Origin: Pomphorhynchus laevis
Lineage: Eukaryota > Acanthocephala > Palaeacanthocephala > Echinorhynchida > Pomphorhynchidae
Direction: 5' to 3'
Assembly (NCBI GenBank): GCA_012934845.2
Contig: WNNJ02002193.1
Span: forward strand, 1-64,000
DNA: 64,000 bases
Part shown: positions 12,357-23,465 of the stretch, in pieces
Layout: each line of letters begins with the position of its first letter
Position numbering within the stretch: the stretch's first letter is position 1
Program-made: the position numbers and the translations under genes
Notes under the pieces: generated by a model
Database searches by the model: none
What the model saw: the letters and a program-made list of their open reading frames with translations, nothing else
What the model was told of the DNA's origin: nothing

Positions 12357-12592
12357 TTTTATTTACTTATTTTGAATATTGTCATATAATAACATTCCGA
12401 ATCTACGCACCTTATTCATTGACTTTATCTTTCAACCACATATATACATTTATTTCGAATTTGTCATTTCCTACATTAGTAATGTTGAGTAATTTTTTCA
12501 TCTTGCCGATAGTAACCGAAATTTTTTATATATTCGTTTTGACATTGTCGCCTATTGCTATCACGCATCTTCAATGTAATTTTAAAATTTTC
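12357..12592 (+). repeat. 5' flank of the split repeat (copy A)
   Basis: Nearly identical to about 19987-20209. The match stops exactly at 12592, where the non-LTR element begins, and resumes at 16938 (matching 20232), so the retrotransposon sits inside this repeat. Confidence 0.85.
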
Positions 12593-12596
12593 GAGT

Positions 12597-13721
12597 ATGA
12601 CAGAAAAAATTGTAAAAAAATTTACCATCGGTGCTTCAAACAACTTACAAAATCAAGCTAATATGGAACGGAACTCAGGTATTTCCAATGTAACATCGAA
12701 TTTTCAAGCCAAAGAAAACAAGGTTAGTCCTATTTCGTCTAATTTTTTAATCTCAAGCACGGATGGAGAACTCCCTCCTGTGCCTAAAGTGGTGAATCTG
12801 GTAATAATCAGACTTCTTCAACCATTTGAAAGAAAGAATCTTTTCAATATTTTTCTGAGAGAGTTTACAAGCTCTTATAAGAAGAGAATTCTATTTAATT
12901 CGATAAAATATTTAGATTCCGAAATCCGGGTTTCTTTCAGCTCTCCAGATCTGGCAGCATCGTACCTAGAATTTTTCGAAACACACCTAAAAGAATTTGG
13001 GTCAACTACTTACAGGCCTATTCAGGCGACTCTGAAAATTAATAATTTTCCGCCCTTCGCAACGGAGGAAGATATCATTGCTCTCACATCTGAGTTCAAA
13101 ATTCATAATATTCGCCCAATCCTGGGCAAGAAAGGCCAGGCTATACCAATAGCATTCTGTTCTACCGCAGTCGATCAGGCGGAATGTCTGGCTAAAAGCA
13201 AATGTAACCCCTTTCTGGGGTACAATCTTTCTTTCAATATCGTAGATGCTGATGACTTAACATACCCCCATTGCAATGGGTGCCACCTCTGGGGGCACTG
13301 GTCCTCGAACTGTACTAGGCCCCATACGTGCGGGGTTTGCAGCTCTTCCGAAGTCCATGAGGGGAAATGTTCTCTCCCCCCTCTGTGTTCCAATTGTGGT
13401 GGTCAGCACCCGGCCTGATCTAGAAGATGTCCTATCTTCAAAGAATACAAATTAAGGCATTGTGGGGCACCGGTCAAACCGGCCCACTTTGCCGCTGCCA
13501 GCTTATCCAATTCAAACGGTTATGGTATGTCGGACACCGACATTTTCAAAATTGTTGACGCAAGACTACAGATATATAAAGACGAGATTCGAGCCTTAAC
13601 GAACCATCTGATAGCGAAATTCGAGGAGTCCCGTTCTCCTCCATCGACGATTCTTACCTCTTCAAAGAGAGCCCCCGTTCTAAGAAGAGATCATCTTCTA
13701 AACAAAAGTTGGCTTCCTTGA
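12597..13721 (+). pseudogene. Non-LTR retrotransposon ORF1 (Gag-like), one internal stop
   Basis: ORF1p binds element RNA and forms the retrotransposition RNP. I place the start at the ATG at 12597 (MTEK...), because the earlier in-frame ATG at 12555 lies in flanking repeat shared with the 20-kb copy. An N-terminal polar region is followed by an RRM-like segment (ELPPVPKVVNLVIIRLL; NLFNIFLREFT; TLKINNFPPFATEEDI). Three zinc knuckles follow at about residues 225-272: CNGCHLWGHWSSNC (CX2CX4HX4C), CGVC...H...C, and CSNCGGQHPA with a distal Cys. A TGA at 13416 replaces a residue in the third knuckle. The same frame then runs on to 13721 (SRRCPIFKEYKLRHC and onward), so this looks like a single nonsense mutation. 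It is followed 170 bp later by ORF2. Confidence 0.85.
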
Positions 13722-13892
13722 AGTTGGCAAAGAAAGATGATATATGTTGGGAGTTGTTGGCCTCAAAGGGAGATGAAGATAATGCCGGTGGGCAAGTGTC
13801 TTCTCCTGGTAGGGCTGGGAGTGAGAAGGGCAACTTTCTCTCTCCTAGTTTCTGCTAGGAGGTAGGCATCCCACTCCAGCTGTCGTAACACA

Positions 13893-14957
13893 ATGCAAAG
13901 TAGTCAAGAGCCTTTTTCACTGAATATACTTCAGTGGAATTCGGGAGGTGCTTCTGCCCTTAGCCTTCTATCTGGTAGAGATGCGGATGTTATAGTCCTT
14001 CAGGAAACGCGGTCTATCCGTATCCCCCAGGACATTACTCGATTTATCCCCAAGCATATTTACACCCACTTCACTCCGTACATAACCCCTCCTCACGCAT
14101 CTTCATCTCAAGGTCTTTTAACCCTAGTTAAATGCTCCTTAAGATCATCCCTTCTTTTAAACTATTCTTGTCCAGCCCTGTCTTGTTTAGCTGTTTCACT
14201 TTGTAAGAATGGTAAACGTATCAGCATAGCCATTATCTATATTAGGCCAGGGGAAATTCACAAGAACCGTGATCTCCTGGACCGTATTTTGGGTAGTGGC
14301 TATGACATGTTACTCGGTGACTTCAACGACAGAACTGGTCGTTGGATTAATGCAGCACTCCGCAGAGCCAGGAACGATTACCTTATTCACAAACCACCGT
14401 CCCCAACTTTTCATTGCTCAACAACTAATTCTCTCCTCGACATATTACTGCTTCATAAGATGTGGTTGTTGAAACCCATCTGTACTGAGCAGTCACGCCA
14501 AAAACAGACCATCTCTCATGACCTAATTCGTTGGCGGATAGAGGAAGATACGTTGCTTAGAAAGAGGTTTCACTTTGATCCCATCAGAGTGGCTTTCTTT
14601 CAGGCGGCTATCCAACTATTCCCCAGAATTGGTAATGAGAATTTGACCGAATTTAATTCCTTCTTCTCCTCGCAAGCTACCGCGTTTCTTTCGACTACCT
14701 ATAAAGGTCATATTTACAATCCTACTCTAACAAAACTCAAGGTTTTGGCTAAAATGTTACGTCTTCCCAATGTCTCTGTTTCCGCCAGGCAGGCCATCTC
14801 GAATGAATACTGGAGCACTAGATATAGGTTCCAGCTGAGCAGGGATAAGGCGAACATCGCTCACCTTACCCTTCTCAGTCTTCCTTCTGGAAGATATTCA
14901 AGAAGGAGAAGTTTGTCTGTTGGAAGGATAGAGCTTTGGGTTGGATTGGTAGTATAG
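13893..14957 (+). pseudogene. Non-LTR ORF2, APE endonuclease part
   Basis: The N-terminal apurinic-like endonuclease that nicks target DNA for target-primed reverse transcription. Visible motifs: NILQWNSGG (residues about 11-19), VLQETRS (about 35-41, catalytic Glu), LLGDFNDRTGRW (about 143-154), LLDILLL, and a terminal SHDLIRW in place of the usual SDH. A linker follows (KLKVLAKMLRLPNVSVSARQ). The frame ends at 14957, and the protein continues in another frame from about 14936, so there is a frameshift near 14900. In its intact form this would be one ORF2 with the RT below. Confidence 0.85.
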
Positions 14958-16350
14958 GCCTTGATAATGTTTTGAAGGAGTCACTATCCTTACATAATTA
15001 TGGAGCCACTCAATCTCCCCAACCAATCCCGCCTTGGGGTGACTTCAGGAGCAGGGACTTATCTGTTACAGATATCCTTAACTCCTGGGGGCCACTTCCG
15101 GGCACCTCTAAATCCGTCGCTCCACTATATTCTCGAGTCTGTCAGCTTTTGACAGCCGATCAAAGAAGAGAAGTGGCCGTCACAATGCTTTTAGCCTCAC
15201 CATCCGATGTAGCCGGCATCAATATTAGTCGTAGAATTTTCTTACCAAAGCATAGTCCGGTTTCATGTCCCAAAGATCTGCGTCCCATTTCGATTCAAAA
15301 CTCCCTCATCTCCATCTACGAAAAAGCGCTTGCGCGTAGAATCCGCGACCATTTAAGTAGGCGTAATTTGATCCCACCGAGTTTTCACGGGTTTGTCAAG
15401 GGACGCTCGGTTCATTCAGCAATAGGTGAAGTGCATCAGTTTTGTAGGGATAATAGCCATCAACTAGCTGTGGCTGTTTTCCTTGACTTTTCTGCTGCAT
15501 TTGACCGCATTTCCATTCCCTTTGTTATCTCCTCTCTCAGGTCCCTCGTGTTGCCTGCGAGAATTGTTAACAGGGTGGAGATATTACTGTTTACCAAGAG
15601 GTTCTACTATGAAGACGACCCTGATGCGTGTCAGTTCTACCCTATTACAGGTGTGCCCCAAGGATCCCCACTTTCTCCTATCTTATTTCTTGCTGCCTCC
15701 ATTGTACTATTCAAGAATTTTAAACGTGATCAACATCTAGTGGTATACGCTGATGATACCACGGCCCTGTTCTCTGGACGCAGGTGCAAAGATGTCGCTT
15801 CAGACATCAGCCGTTTCTTTTTAAGATTAACAGACCAGCTGACCCTATCCAATCTTATTTTAAATTCATCCAAATCGCAGGTAGTTGTCTTTCATGACAC
15901 CCCTGCGACAAAGAAAAAATTAAAGAGACTAGCACTCTCAGCTCTATCTTCTATATTGACTAATCAACACTCCCTACCTTCACAAGTCGAGTAAAATACC
16001 TGGGGTTCACTGTTACGGTGAACTGGTCGGCGAAAGCTGACCTGGATAGACTTAAACGTATCCTGAAGAAAGCTAGGTGGGCCCTGAAACGGGCTCAGCA
16101 TCTGTCGTTGAATGGGAAAACCCAAGTGCGCCTCTGGGGTACTTGGGCTATCTCGGGATTAGTCTTCTTTTCGAGAGGACGTCCTCCAGAGCAAAGACTA
16201 AGGTTTCTCAAGCTCCTCATCTCGCGATTACCGCGCATAGTCCGCCTAGATTGGATTCTTCGGGGGGTGATAGACCCCGGGTGGTTCAGTCGAAGAGCGG
16301 CGTGTTGGATGTGCTGGAGGGCTCAGATCCCGCTGGACCTGAGGCCGTGA
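14936..16350 (+). pseudogene. Non-LTR ORF2, reverse transcriptase and C-terminus
   Basis: Continuation of ORF2 in a new frame (14936-15994): RT motifs KDLRPISIQNSLISIYEK, FHGFVKGRSVHSAI, AVFLDFSAAFDRIS, TGVPQGSPLSPILFLAAS and catalytic VYADDTTALFS. Another frameshift near 15965 moves the C-terminus to the frame of 16018-16350 (NWSAKADLDRLKRILKKA; LDWILRGVIDPGWFSRRA). No RNase H domain is visible. The absence of RNase H with an APE and three zinc knuckles points to the Jockey/R1-like side of non-LTR elements; the clade is inferred. Confidence 0.85.
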
Positions 16351-16355
16351 CATCA

Positions 16356-16815
16356 TCTCCCCTGCAACCAAGAAAAAACTTAAGAGACTAGCACTCTCTA
16401 CGCTCTCCTCCATATTTGCATCCGAACCACTCCCTGTCTTCACAAGTCGAGTAAAATACCTGGGGTTCACCGTTTCGGTGAACTGGTCGGCGAAAGCCGA
16501 CCTGGATAGACTCAAACGTATCCTGAAGAAAGCTAGGTGGGCTCTGAAACGGGCCCAGCATCTGTCGTTGAATGGGAAAACCCAGGTGCGCCTTTGGGGT
16601 ACCTGGGCTGTCTCGGGATTAGTCTTCTTCTCAAGAGGACGTCCCACAGAGCAAAGGCTAAGGTTTCTTAAGCTCCTCGTCTCTCGTTTACCCAACATCG
16701 TCCGCACCGATTGGATTCTTCGGGAGGTGAAAGACCCCGGGTGGTTCAATCGGAAAGCGGCGTGCTGGATTGGTTGGTGGGCCCAGATCCCCATTGATTT
16801 GAGGCCTTAATAGGA
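16356..16815 (+). pseudogene. Second, diverged ORF2 C-terminal module (tandem)
   Basis: The last ~460 bases of ORF2 are repeated in tandem (16018-16350 versus 16478-16810, period 460). The two copies differ by several percent and at a number of amino acids (REVKDPGWFNRKAACWIGWW versus RGVIDPGWFSRRA...). This is either an old duplication or a 3'-truncated sibling copy inserted at the end. An AATAAA at 16921 and a T/A-rich tail mark the element's 3' end. Confidence 0.75.
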
Positions 16816-16937
16816 AGAAGACAAAGAAATTGTTGACCTATTTTTTCTGTTAACTGACTGTTTATTTTTTTTTCTAACGGACTTCTTGTTAAACGACACT
16901 TCCATTTATGTATTTTTATTAATAAAGTCTTATTATT

Positions 16938-18345
16938 ATTTTTATTGCGTATTAAAGAGGTAAAATAATTATGCTCGAGCAATTCTAACACAATATGAAC
17001 GTCAATCTTAAAATTATATCTGCAAATTATAAATTATGGTGATAATCCTTTGAATACCGAGAAATATAGTTTAGATAAGCTAAAAGTATGTCATTCTAAA
17101 GTAGCAAAACCAATTGATAATTTGTGCTTTAATTGGTGTGTCTAAACAATAACGAATAGGTTAGCTTTCGCTTAGACACACAATGTTTCAATTATCATTA
17201 TTGTAGCTGAAAATCAAACGGCGCAGATTTTTATTATTAAATGTCAGTGTAGCAATTTCGAAAGATAACAATTTACCTCGCATATTATTAATATTTACAA
17301 ATAATATAAATATATTAAAATAATATTTGTTAAAAATATAATATTAATGCAATATTTGGTTTAATTTAGTTTTAAAGTAATTCAAAGTGTATCTATTTTT
17401 CGTTAATTATGAAATATTAATGTAATACTGCAATTTATTAATAATTAATCCAATTAATTTTTCTTTTAAAAATATAAAAAGTTAATAGAATGAATAATTG
17501 CATACACGAGCGATTATCATCATTTGGTCGGCTTCATAAACTATCCTCGTGTGAATTCTTTAATCCTAGATGCAGCACTGTACACTACAATCAGCGTAGG
17601 TGGACCTCATCAGCAGTGAGCCTACGTAGGCTCACTGCTGATGAGGTCCACCTACGCTGATTGTAGTGTACAGTGCTGCATCTAGGATTAAAGAATTCAC
17701 ACGAGGATAATTTATGAAGCCGACCAAATGATGAATATAAAAAGTGTTGAAATATTTGAATTTAAATTACTAGTATCGACCTGGACGATAAAATAACTAG
17801 TAAATATTTGCCTTTGATATACTCACTTATATTTTTAACTACAATTTGCTGTATCTTCAAGTTTAGAATTTTATGAAAAATGACCTTTAAATTGTGCGTT
17901 TAAAGGTCAATATACCTTTATATAGACCTTTACATATACCTTTATATTGTACTGACAAATAAAATATTATTTTTGATAATAATTTTTAAATTATCTGCTA
18001 ATTTTAATTATCGTTATCTTTGGTTTACGGTTAGATCTGTTTGCTTACCCTTGCCAATCCAAAACTTTAAAACTTAGATATTGTTGAATTACTCAATTTT
18101 TTTAAATTATTTTGTAATATGACGATAATAATGAATTGGATTTCTTTTATCATAAAAGCTCTAAATTCGACAAAATAAAATCTTTGAGAATCAAATCAGA
18201 TAACTGAGCCTACGTATTTAATATAATTATAAAATAAACAAAACATAATAATGCTAAATCAAAAAGTAATAATTAAATCGTAAAACAAAGTCATAATTTC
18301 AACGATCATGATATAGCACAAAATCTACGTTTACGCTAATACAAC
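16938..18345 (+). repeat. 1.4-kb repeat with central palindrome (copy A)
   Basis: Identical apart from a handful of substitutions to 20232-21639 (constant offset 3294). It contains a 218-bp palindrome, a short sequence matching the terminal ~90 bases of the local PLE (CTACGTATTTAATATAATTA), and an end motif (AACGATCATGATATAGCAC ... CGCTAATACAAC) that recurs at 23150, 29240, 35330 and, diverged, at 24050 and 41465. No coding capacity. Confidence 0.9.
17517..17734. repeat. 218-bp near-perfect palindrome (copy A)
   Basis: Two 109-bp arms meet without spacer at 17625/17626, with CCTACGTAGG at the centre. I see a single mismatch (AAACTATCC in the left arm against GGATAATTT in the right). Confidence 0.95.
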
Positions 18346-18960
18346 ACTCAGCTAAGACAAAGATAAGTGTGAACGATAGAATAATTTGATGAAAATGGTA
18401 TGTATATATCATTTTAATGATATAAAATGATGATTATTCATGATCAATTGTATATTCAGAACAGTGTGCAAACATATTTCTTGATTTCGTGCTAGGAAAC
18501 GTGTTCCACAGTGGTCAAACTGATCTGGGCACAACCCGAATGGGCTACATTGATTGCGAAAATTCTAGGTTACGTACTAGTATGCATATTGTTGTTGAGA
18601 GATATAGTTATGATGAATCAGAAAGCATTTAATCACAGCCGCTTTCGCCAACATTATATCCTCACCAAGAATTTTCGTCAATGCATATTTCGGCGACACA
18701 GCAACCCTATCCGTTATATTCTGATATACATTCCTCGAGACCAGAATCACAAGTTGTGTATGTATGGTGCGCATATATGTATTTTTAATTGTTAATCTGC
18801 AAACAAAAGGATGAACATATCCATTAAGAAAAATTCCAAGTTAACGTTAACAAGTTAAATACGTGTTATTTGTAAAGAATTGAGATTGAGATTTATAACA
18901 AATTTCGTTGCAGATATATGCTCAAGAACGCGATGTGCTCCATCGTCATTTTCGGATTTC
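18346..18960. other. Unassigned region with one unrecognised open frame
   Basis: An open frame at 18511-18795 (94 codons; hydrophobic AKILGYVLVCILLL near residues 16-29) has no motif I recognise. The rest is A+T-rich. It may be a transposon fragment or chance. Confidence 0.25.
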
Positions 18961-18974
18961 ATATCGAGCAGTAA

Positions 18975-19860
18975 ATGAGTGGAATTATTACCGGAAAATT
19001 ATTATTGACTTGTGGAGATTGTTTTTCCGATAATATAACCTCTGTAAAAAATACTGAAACTATTAGACTGATCCAGGAGCTAATAACCTTAAGTTTTATA
19101 ATTGTAAATGTTGCCAAAAACCGGAGTTCGATTACAAGTAGAGCAGACTTCTTTATCACTCCTGGACGAGCTGATGGTAGCCGGCAGCACTCATCAGTAG
19201 AGTGAACTACCATCAGTCGGTTCGGCTGCCTTGTGATATATTAAGAAGGCATCTCCAAGAATTTGCTTACGGGGTAGCATGGGCATTGCCTCTTTAAATT
19301 ATCTATGTGCTTTCCGTATCATCCTAATTTTATTCAGCAGGAATTTTACTTGCCGTCGTTGCTTGCTTTCTCACAGGATCCTTTAGAGGATACATTGTTT
19401 ATAATTTTAAATCCGTTTGTGCACTCACCCTACTGATGAGTGCTGCCGGCTACCATCAGCTCCTCTAGGAGTGATAAAGAAGTCTGCTCTACTTGTAATC
19501 AAACTCCGGTTTTTGGCAACATTTACAATTATAACACTGAAGCTTATAAGCTTCCATGCTACCACGTTAGCAAATTCTCGGAGATGACTTCTTAATATAT
19601 CACAAAGCAGCCGAGTCGACTGATGGTAGTTCACCCTACTGATGAGTGCTGCCGGCTATCATCATCTCGTCTTGGAGTGATAAAGAAGTCTGATCTACTT
19701 GTAATCAAACTCCGATTTTTGGCAACATCTACAATTATGAAACTGAAGCTTATTAGCTCCAGGAGCACAGTTTAACACAATCGTTTTTAAAATTATAAAA
19801 ACGTATCCTTTAAAGGATCCTGTGAGAAAGCAAGCAACGACAGCAAAAATGTAAGATTAA
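18975..19860. repeat. Nested inverted/direct repeat cluster (LTR-like)
   Basis: About 19090-19260 is inverted at 19430-19640 and partly repeated again at 19640-19775 (shared GATGAGTGCTGCCGGCTA and TACTTGTAATCAAACTCCG). An outer pair, 19340-19400 and 19795-19855, is also inverted (CTTTCTCACAGGATCCTTTA / AAAGGATCCTGTGAGAAAG). The stretch at 18975-19060 reads LLTCGDCFSDN on the plus strand. A related LLTCGLCFSGN is encoded on the minus strand at about 41190-41260, so the unit is a dispersed repeat. The TGATGAGTG(C/T)TGCCGG motif also occurs at 53580. Confidence 0.65.
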
Positions 19861-19867
19861 GATTATT

Positions 19868-20231
19868 TTAAGATTATAAAATGTAAGATTCTCAGGCAAA
19901 CTAATAGGTTCACAATGTAAAATTTATAAAATTGTTTGTTCCAATGAATACAAATGCATTTTCTTTAGGGAAAGATTTTTACATAGTTTGAATATTATCA
20001 TATAATAACATTCCGAATCTACGCACCTTATTCATTGACTTTATCTTTCAACCACATATATACATTTATTTCGAATTTGTCATTTCCTACATTAGTAATG
20101 TTGAGTAATTTTTTCATCTTGCCGATAGTAACCGAAATTTTTTATATATTCGTTTTGACATTGTCGCCTATTGCTATCACGCATCTTCAATGTAATTTTA
20201 AAATTTTCACTTGTAGAAATATTGCGATTAC
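19868..20231 (+). repeat. Copy B of the split repeat, without the retrotransposon
   Basis: 19868-19986 matches the inverted-repeat arm at about 11303-11410, then 19987-20209 matches 12357-12592, then 22 bases (20210-20231) are unique before the match to 16938 begins. Copy B therefore lacks 12593-16937 and also the sequence between about 11410 and 12360. Confidence 0.8.
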
Positions 20232-21639
20232 ATTTTTATTGCGTATTAAAGAGGTAAAATAATTATGCTCGAGCAATTCTAACACAATATGAACGTCAAT
20301 CTTAAAATTATATCTGCAAATTATAAATTATGGTGATAAACCTTTGAATACCGAGAAATATAGTTTAGATAAGCTAACAGTATGTCATTCTAAAGTAGCA
20401 AAACCAATTGATAATTTGTACTTTATTTGGTGTGTCTAAACAATAACGAATAGGTTAGCTTTCGCTTAGACACACAATGTTTCAATTATCATTATTGTAG
20501 CTGAAAATCAAACGGCGCAGATTTTTATTATTAAATGTCAGTGTAGCAATTTCGAAAGATAACAATTTACCTCGCATATTATTAATATTTACAAATAATA
20601 TAAATATATTAAAATAATATTTGTTAAAAATATAATATTAATGCAATATTTGGTTTAATTTAGTTTTAAAGTAATTCAAAGTGTATCTATTTTTCGTTAA
20701 TTATGAAATATTAATGTAATACTGCAATTTATTAATAATTAATCCAATTAATTTTTCTTTTAAAAATATAAAAAGTTAATAGAATGAATAATTGCATACA
20801 CGAGCGATTATCATCATTTGGTCGGCTTCATAAATTATCCTCGTGTGAATTCTTTAATCCTAGATGCAGCACTGTACACTACAATCAGCGTAGGTGGACC
20901 TCATCAGCAGTGAGCCTACGTAGGCTCACTGCTGATGAGGTCCACCTACGCTGATTGTAGTGTACAGTGCTGCATCTAGGATTAAAGAATTCACACGAGG
21001 ATAATTTATGAAGCCGACCAAATGATGAATATAAAAAGTGTTGAAATATTTGAATTTAAATTACTAGTATCGACCTGGACGATAAAATAACTAGTAAATA
21101 TTTGCCTTTGATATACTCACTTATATTTTTAACTACAATTTGCTGTATCTTCAAGTTTAGAATTTTATGAAAAATGACCTTTAAATTGTGCGTTTAAAGG
21201 TCAATATACCTTTATATAGACCTTTACATATACCTTTATATTGTACTGACAAATAAAATATTATTTTTGATAATAATTTTTAAATTATCTGCTAATTTTA
21301 ATTATCGTTATCTTTGGTTTACGGTTAGATCTGTTTGCTTACCCTTGCCAATCCAAAACTTTAAAACTTAGATATTGTTGAATTACTCAATTTTTTTAAA
21401 TTATTTTGTAATATGACGATAATAATGAATTGGATTTCTTTTATCATAAAAGCTCTAAATTCGACAAAATAAAATCTTTGAGAATCAAATCAGATAACTG
21501 AGCCTACGTATTTAATATAATTATAAAATAAACAAAACATAATAATGCTAAATCAAAAAGTAATAATTAAATCGTAAAACAAAGTCATAATTTCAACGAT
21601 CATGATATAGCACAAAATCTACGTTTACGCTAATACAAC
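20232..21639 (+). repeat. 1.4-kb repeat with central palindrome (copy B)
   Basis: Same unit as 16938-18345. The palindrome in this copy is perfect by eye. It is followed by PLE 3'-UTR-like sequence. Confidence 0.9.
20811..21028. repeat. 218-bp perfect palindrome (copy B)
   Basis: Arms 20811-20919 and 20920-21028 are reverse complements without the mismatch seen in copy A. Confidence 0.95.
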
Positions 21640-21915
21640 GAATTCCCGGTAATCAAAATACATATAAAGATTGTAGCTTTACAAAAATTATATCAAAATT
21701 TAAAAATTAAATAATAAAATAAATAATTGTTTTAAGATCTTTTATAATTTAAATAAAATTAAAATAAAAATTGAAATTTAAAATAAACCCCATTTTTTTG
21801 AATTGACTGATAAAAAACAGACATTGTAACAGAATAAGGATTTGAGGTCACTAGGAGGAACTGTTATGCTATCAGGTTTCGGCCCCTAACTCTACTACCC
21901 AACATAGCAGGTTTT
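21640..21915 (-). repeat. PLE 3'-UTR-derived fragment with structured block
   Basis: In minus orientation this matches the 3' UTR of the PLE at 58570-59030, including the conserved GC-rich block (CTATCAGGTTTCGGCCCCTA on the plus strand, near 21875). No coding sequence is attached. Confidence 0.7.
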
Positions 21916-21994
21916 AAAAGTTAAATTTTATAAATAAATTGCAACATTTAGCAGGAGTAATTTTTATTCTTAAATAAAAGTGAATTTTATTATT

Positions 21995-22376
21995 AAGAAT
22001 GAATTATTTGGTAATAAATTAAAAATAATAGAATCTTTTATAAGAAAACAAAATATTAGATGATTAAAGTAATTAATATAAATAAATTAGATTAAACAAT
22101 AAATTGGATTCTTCAGGGAGTATGATACCTTGGGTGGTTTAGTCGGAGAGCGGCGTGTTGGATTGGCAGGACGGTTCAGTTTCCTGTTAACCTGAGTCCG
22201 TTACACAATGAAGACTACATTATGAACGGACTCATTTTGTTTTCTGTTTCCTTTTTCTGTATGATTTTATTTATAAAGAATGAATTATTTGGTAATAAAT
22301 TAAAAATAATAGAATCTTTTATAAGAAAACAAAATCTTAGATGATTAAAGTAATTAATATAAATAAATTAGAGTAA
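21995..22376. mobile_element. Non-LTR 3'-end fragment between ~101-bp direct repeats
   Basis: 22103-22200 encodes the last residues of the non-LTR ORF2 (counterpart of the LDWIL...PGWFSRRAACW end). It is followed by a short pyrimidine-rich 3' UTR. The fragment is flanked by nearly identical ~101-bp direct repeats (21995-22095 and 22276-22376; e.g. TTAGATGATTAAAGTAATTA). This fits a severely 5'-truncated insertion with an unusually long target-site duplication, or recombination. Confidence 0.6.
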
Positions 22377-22756
22377 AAACAAATTGACATAAATCCAAAT
22401 TAAAAATTATCTAAATTGCTTCTTAACAGCGACACAAATCTTTGTAAAAAATACGTGAATACATTTACAACACAATTGGGAGGTCACTTTGTTAGATTAA
22501 AAAGTATAAAGAAGTTAAAAGTGTAATCTTCAAATTAATTTCTATTATGATATGAAAAACTCATTTTAAATAAATTCCAAAAATAAGAAAGATTGTTCAT
22601 ATCCATCAAAAGGAAAATGGTCCTCAAAAAGTTGGTCAATGTGAAATAATACAATTTTCTATTCATGACCTTATGGCTCAAAACCTCACGCTAGCTATTC
22701 TAAAGCCTGCAAAGTATTTAATTTTTTAAATTGCTTCTATCGTATGCGTTCACAAA
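22377..22756. other. A+T-rich spacer, nothing recognised
   Basis: No ORF or repeat recognised. It ends at the start of the 6,090-bp tandem unit. Confidence 0.4.
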
Positions 22757-23384
22757 ACGAATTCTCGGTAAAACAAGGAAAATTTCATTTTTATGTTAAT
22801 TTTCTGAAGATGCTATAGTTACTTGCGAAATATCAAAATGATTTTTCTTGTCGTTTAACTATACCTGATAGTTCCTGATACTTGATCCTTCGGGTGTATA
22901 CTACACGTTTGGTGAAGTGTATTTCGTAAATCATTTGTTACTGATTTTTATTGCTCTTATGCTAATCTGTGATTATTTTTATCTATTTAAGATAAGACAA
23001 TACTTTTAACACAATCTTATCTTTAAAGATAATGAACAAACAAAGATTATCGCTTTAGAATGAATTAAAAGCTTTTTAAACCGAAAAATGTGAAAAAAAT
23101 AACTTTGACATTTTAAGTTAGTATTAACGAATGTCATAATTTCAACGATCATGATATAGCACAAAACTATCGTTTACGCTAATACAACGAATTCCCGGTA
23201 ATCAAAATACATATAAAGATTGTAGCTTTACAAAAATTAAATCAAAATTTAATAATTACATATTAAAATAAAATATTGTTATAAGATTTTTTATAATTTA
23301 TATGAAGTTAAAATAAAAAATTTAAATTTAAAATAAAAGTCATTTTTATGAATTTACTAATAAATAACAGACGTTGTATCAGAA

Positions 23385-23465
23385 TAAGAATTAGAGTTCA
23401 TCAAAATGAACTGTTATGCTGTCAGGCTTCAGCTGTTACTCTACTCAACATAGTAGCGGGTCTTA
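23385..23465 (-). ncRNA. Diverged PLE structured block (also at 29475 and 35565)
   Basis: Variant of the GC-rich block of the PLE 3' UTR, present in each tandem unit. It keeps the CTGTTATG...CATAGTAG pairing (G-U pairs allowed) and a flanking AATACGT/ACGTATT-type hairpin. Inferred to be RNA structure inherited from the PLE. Confidence 0.4.

Noticed and set aside
12341-12661. 106-codon frame before the non-LTR ORF1 as a gene
   Set aside because: It lies in the repeat shared with 20035-20262 and crosses the insertion boundary at 12592/12593.
16246-16794. 182-codon minus-strand frame opposite the ORF2 C-terminus
   Set aside because: Shadow of the real plus-strand ORF2 modules, which carry recognisable conserved sequence.
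17641-17665. CTGATGAGGTCC in the palindrome as a hammerhead core
   Set aside because: No GAAA in the required position; the sequence is explained by the palindrome alone.
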